NCBI GenBank assembly: GCA_947462175.1
Contig: CANHOE010000134.1
Span: 1-6,971, forward strand
Length of the DNA stretch: 6,971 nt
Source: Burkholderiales bacterium
GTDB lineage: Bacteria; Pseudomonadota; Gammaproteobacteria; Burkholderiales; Burkholderiaceae_C
Reading direction: 5' to 3'
Shown: piece after piece, positions 6,399 through 6,971 of the stretch
Layout: every line of letters begins with the position of its first letter
How positions within the stretch are numbered: position 1 is the first letter of the stretch
The notes under the pieces: generated by a model
Database searches by the model: none
The model's input: the letters and a program-made list of their open reading frames with translations, nothing else
What the model was told of the DNA's origin: nothing
Made by a program: the position numbers and the translations under genes

Positions 6399-6412
6399 TT
6401 GATCTGGATCAA
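6399..6412 (-). promoter_or_regulatory. Perfect FNR/ANR box upstream of ccoI
   Basis: The minus strand reads TTGATCCAGATCAA, an exact TTGAT-N4-ATCAA consensus, lying in the 126-nt gap between the exported hypothetical protein and ccoI and centred about 69 nt before the ccoI start. The symmetry extends well past the core: 6393-6418 forms arms of 12 bp (CGGGCCTTGATC and its complement) around a 2-bp centre. It most likely places the whole cco operon under oxygen control by an FNR-type activator. The palindrome is symmetrical, but the location after the upstream gene's stop supports action on ccoI. Confidence 0.88.
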
Positions 6413-6462
6413 GGCCCGGTCATACGCCTGGCGCGGCGCCTCCGCCGCCCGAACGCTTCAGG

Positions 6463-6858
6463 TCAATGGCGGGGGCGGGCGAGACTTTGGCGCTCGAGGC
6501 AGCTCGCGCGCTCGGCGACGTCGACCAGCGCGCTGCACCGCGCGGCGGCGTCGTCGATCACGGCCGGCGGAGTGCGGCGGGACGACGAATCCCTGTTCCG
6601 TTCGAGCTTGAGCGGGGCCGTGGATTTCTGGCCCAGCGGGATGTTGATCTGCGGCGTGATGGTGCCCTCGGGCCGCGCGTGGTCGGGCGGCGAAACGTTG
6701 TCTCGCTTTTCCTCTGGTGTCAGCAGCCGCGGCCCGGGCTTGCCAGCAGGGGCCGACGCCGTAGCGGCAGGTGTCGCCGGGGCGGGCTGGGCCTGAGCCC
6801 CAGCGCAAGACAACAGCACAAGTGAAACCATCAGGGGCAGACATGGGACCGTCTTCAT
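6463..6858 (-). CDS. Small exported protein of unknown function
   Basis: I do not recognise a named family. The 131-residue product begins MKTVPCLPLMVSLVLLSCAG and has a clear export signal. Cleavage after AQA (residues 21-23) by signal peptidase I is plausible; a lipoprotein reading at Cys18 (LLSC) is a poorer lipobox. A Pro/Ala-rich linker follows (about 24-44), then a soluble part with LLTPEEKRDNVSP (45-57) and PQINIPLGQKS (69-79), and a C-terminal segment DDAAARCSALVDVAERASCL (102-121) with two cysteines, Cys108 and Cys120, 12 residues apart. That spacing suits a short helix or hairpin joined by a disulfide, but this is inference. Start: ATG at 6856-6858, with AGGA 6 nt upstream; a GTG immediately before it is less likely. 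It is separated from ccoI by an FNR promoter, so it may be expressed independently of the oxidase. GC-rich codon use and the signal peptide support a real gene. Confidence 0.75.
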   Translation of the reverse strand: MKTVPCLPLMVSLVLLSCAGAQAQPAPATPAATASAPAGKPGPRLLTPEEKRDNVSPPDHARPEGTITPQINIPLGQKSTAPLKLERNRDSSSRRTPPAVIDDAAARCSALVDVAERASCLERQSLARPRH

Positions 6859-6941
6859 CACCTATCCTGTGCGGACTGGAAAGCGCCTCGCGGTGCCCCG
6901 GTGTAGCACGTTCGGCCGATCCGGTCTCCAGAAGATTTCCC

Positions 6942-6971
6942 ATGCCCCTCCACACCCTCCCCGCGCTGACC
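6942..6971 (+). CDS. Possible start of a divergent gene, cut by the window edge
   Basis: An ATG at 6942-6944 opens a frame (MPLHTLPALT) that runs to the end of the window, with a modest GAAGA purine stretch 6 nt upstream. Only ten codons are visible, so no product can be named, and chance cannot be excluded. The 83 bases between this ATG and the start of the exported protein would then be a divergent promoter region; I see no convincing -35/-10 pair or operator in it. Confidence 0.25.
   Translation, partial: MPLHTLPALT

Noticed and set aside
4513..6402. Long plus-strand open frame (629 codons) opposite ccoI
   Set aside because: Antisense shadow of ccoI with Arg/Gln/Gly/His-rich low-complexity product; all conserved P-type ATPase motifs are on the minus strand.
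6429..6456. GC-rich imperfect inverted repeat after the exported protein's stop, as a possible terminator
   Set aside because: Short stem with mismatches and no following U-run; in this GC content such repeats are common.

Overview
The window is a high-GC proteobacterial cbb3-type (high-affinity) cytochrome c oxidase locus. Apart from a possible divergent gene start at the right edge, every recognised gene lies on the minus strand. Read in the direction of transcription (right to left) the order is: a small exported hypothetical protein, ccoI, ccoS, ccoN, ccoO, ccoQ, ccoP, and ccoG, which runs off the left edge. The GC-rich third positions, the ccoI-S-N-O-Q-P-G order and the style of the proteins suggest a Betaproteobacterium, probably Burkholderiales of the Leptothrix/Rubrivivax/Ideonella type. 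That placement is inference, because no rRNA or other marker is present.

Layout. 6942-6971 (+): a possible divergent gene start, cut by the window edge. 6463-6858: exported protein of unknown function. 6337-6462: intergenic region with a perfect FNR/ANR box (TTGAT-N4-ATCAA) placed to drive ccoI. 4027-6336: CcoI copper P-type ATPase. 3782-4021: CcoS, whose codons contain a second perfect FNR/ANR box about 70 bp before ccoN. 2346-3785: CcoN catalytic subunit. 1700-2332: CcoO mono-haem cytochrome c. 1525-1689: CcoQ, which starts with GTG. 590-1528: CcoP di-haem cytochrome c. 1-576: first 192 residues of CcoG.

How it works together. CcoN (haems b and b3, CuB), CcoO and CcoP form the O2-reducing, proton-pumping oxidase, and CcoQ is its small stabilising membrane subunit. 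CcoI exports copper across the inner membrane for the CuB centre, CcoS is needed for cofactor insertion, and CcoG is a membrane ferredoxin-like protein implicated in Cu(II) reduction for assembly. The genes are tightly packed (gaps of 5-13 nt, or 4-nt ATGA overlaps at ccoS/ccoN and ccoQ/ccoP), which implies one coupled operon. Two near-identical FNR boxes suggest two oxygen-responsive entry points: one for the whole operon and one inside ccoS that boosts the structural genes.

I see no mobile element, CRISPR array, tRNA or rRNA, and nothing that looks like a new biological system. The most interesting signals are regulatory: the dual-coding FNR promoter inside ccoS and the shared 20-bp box-plus-flank sequence.
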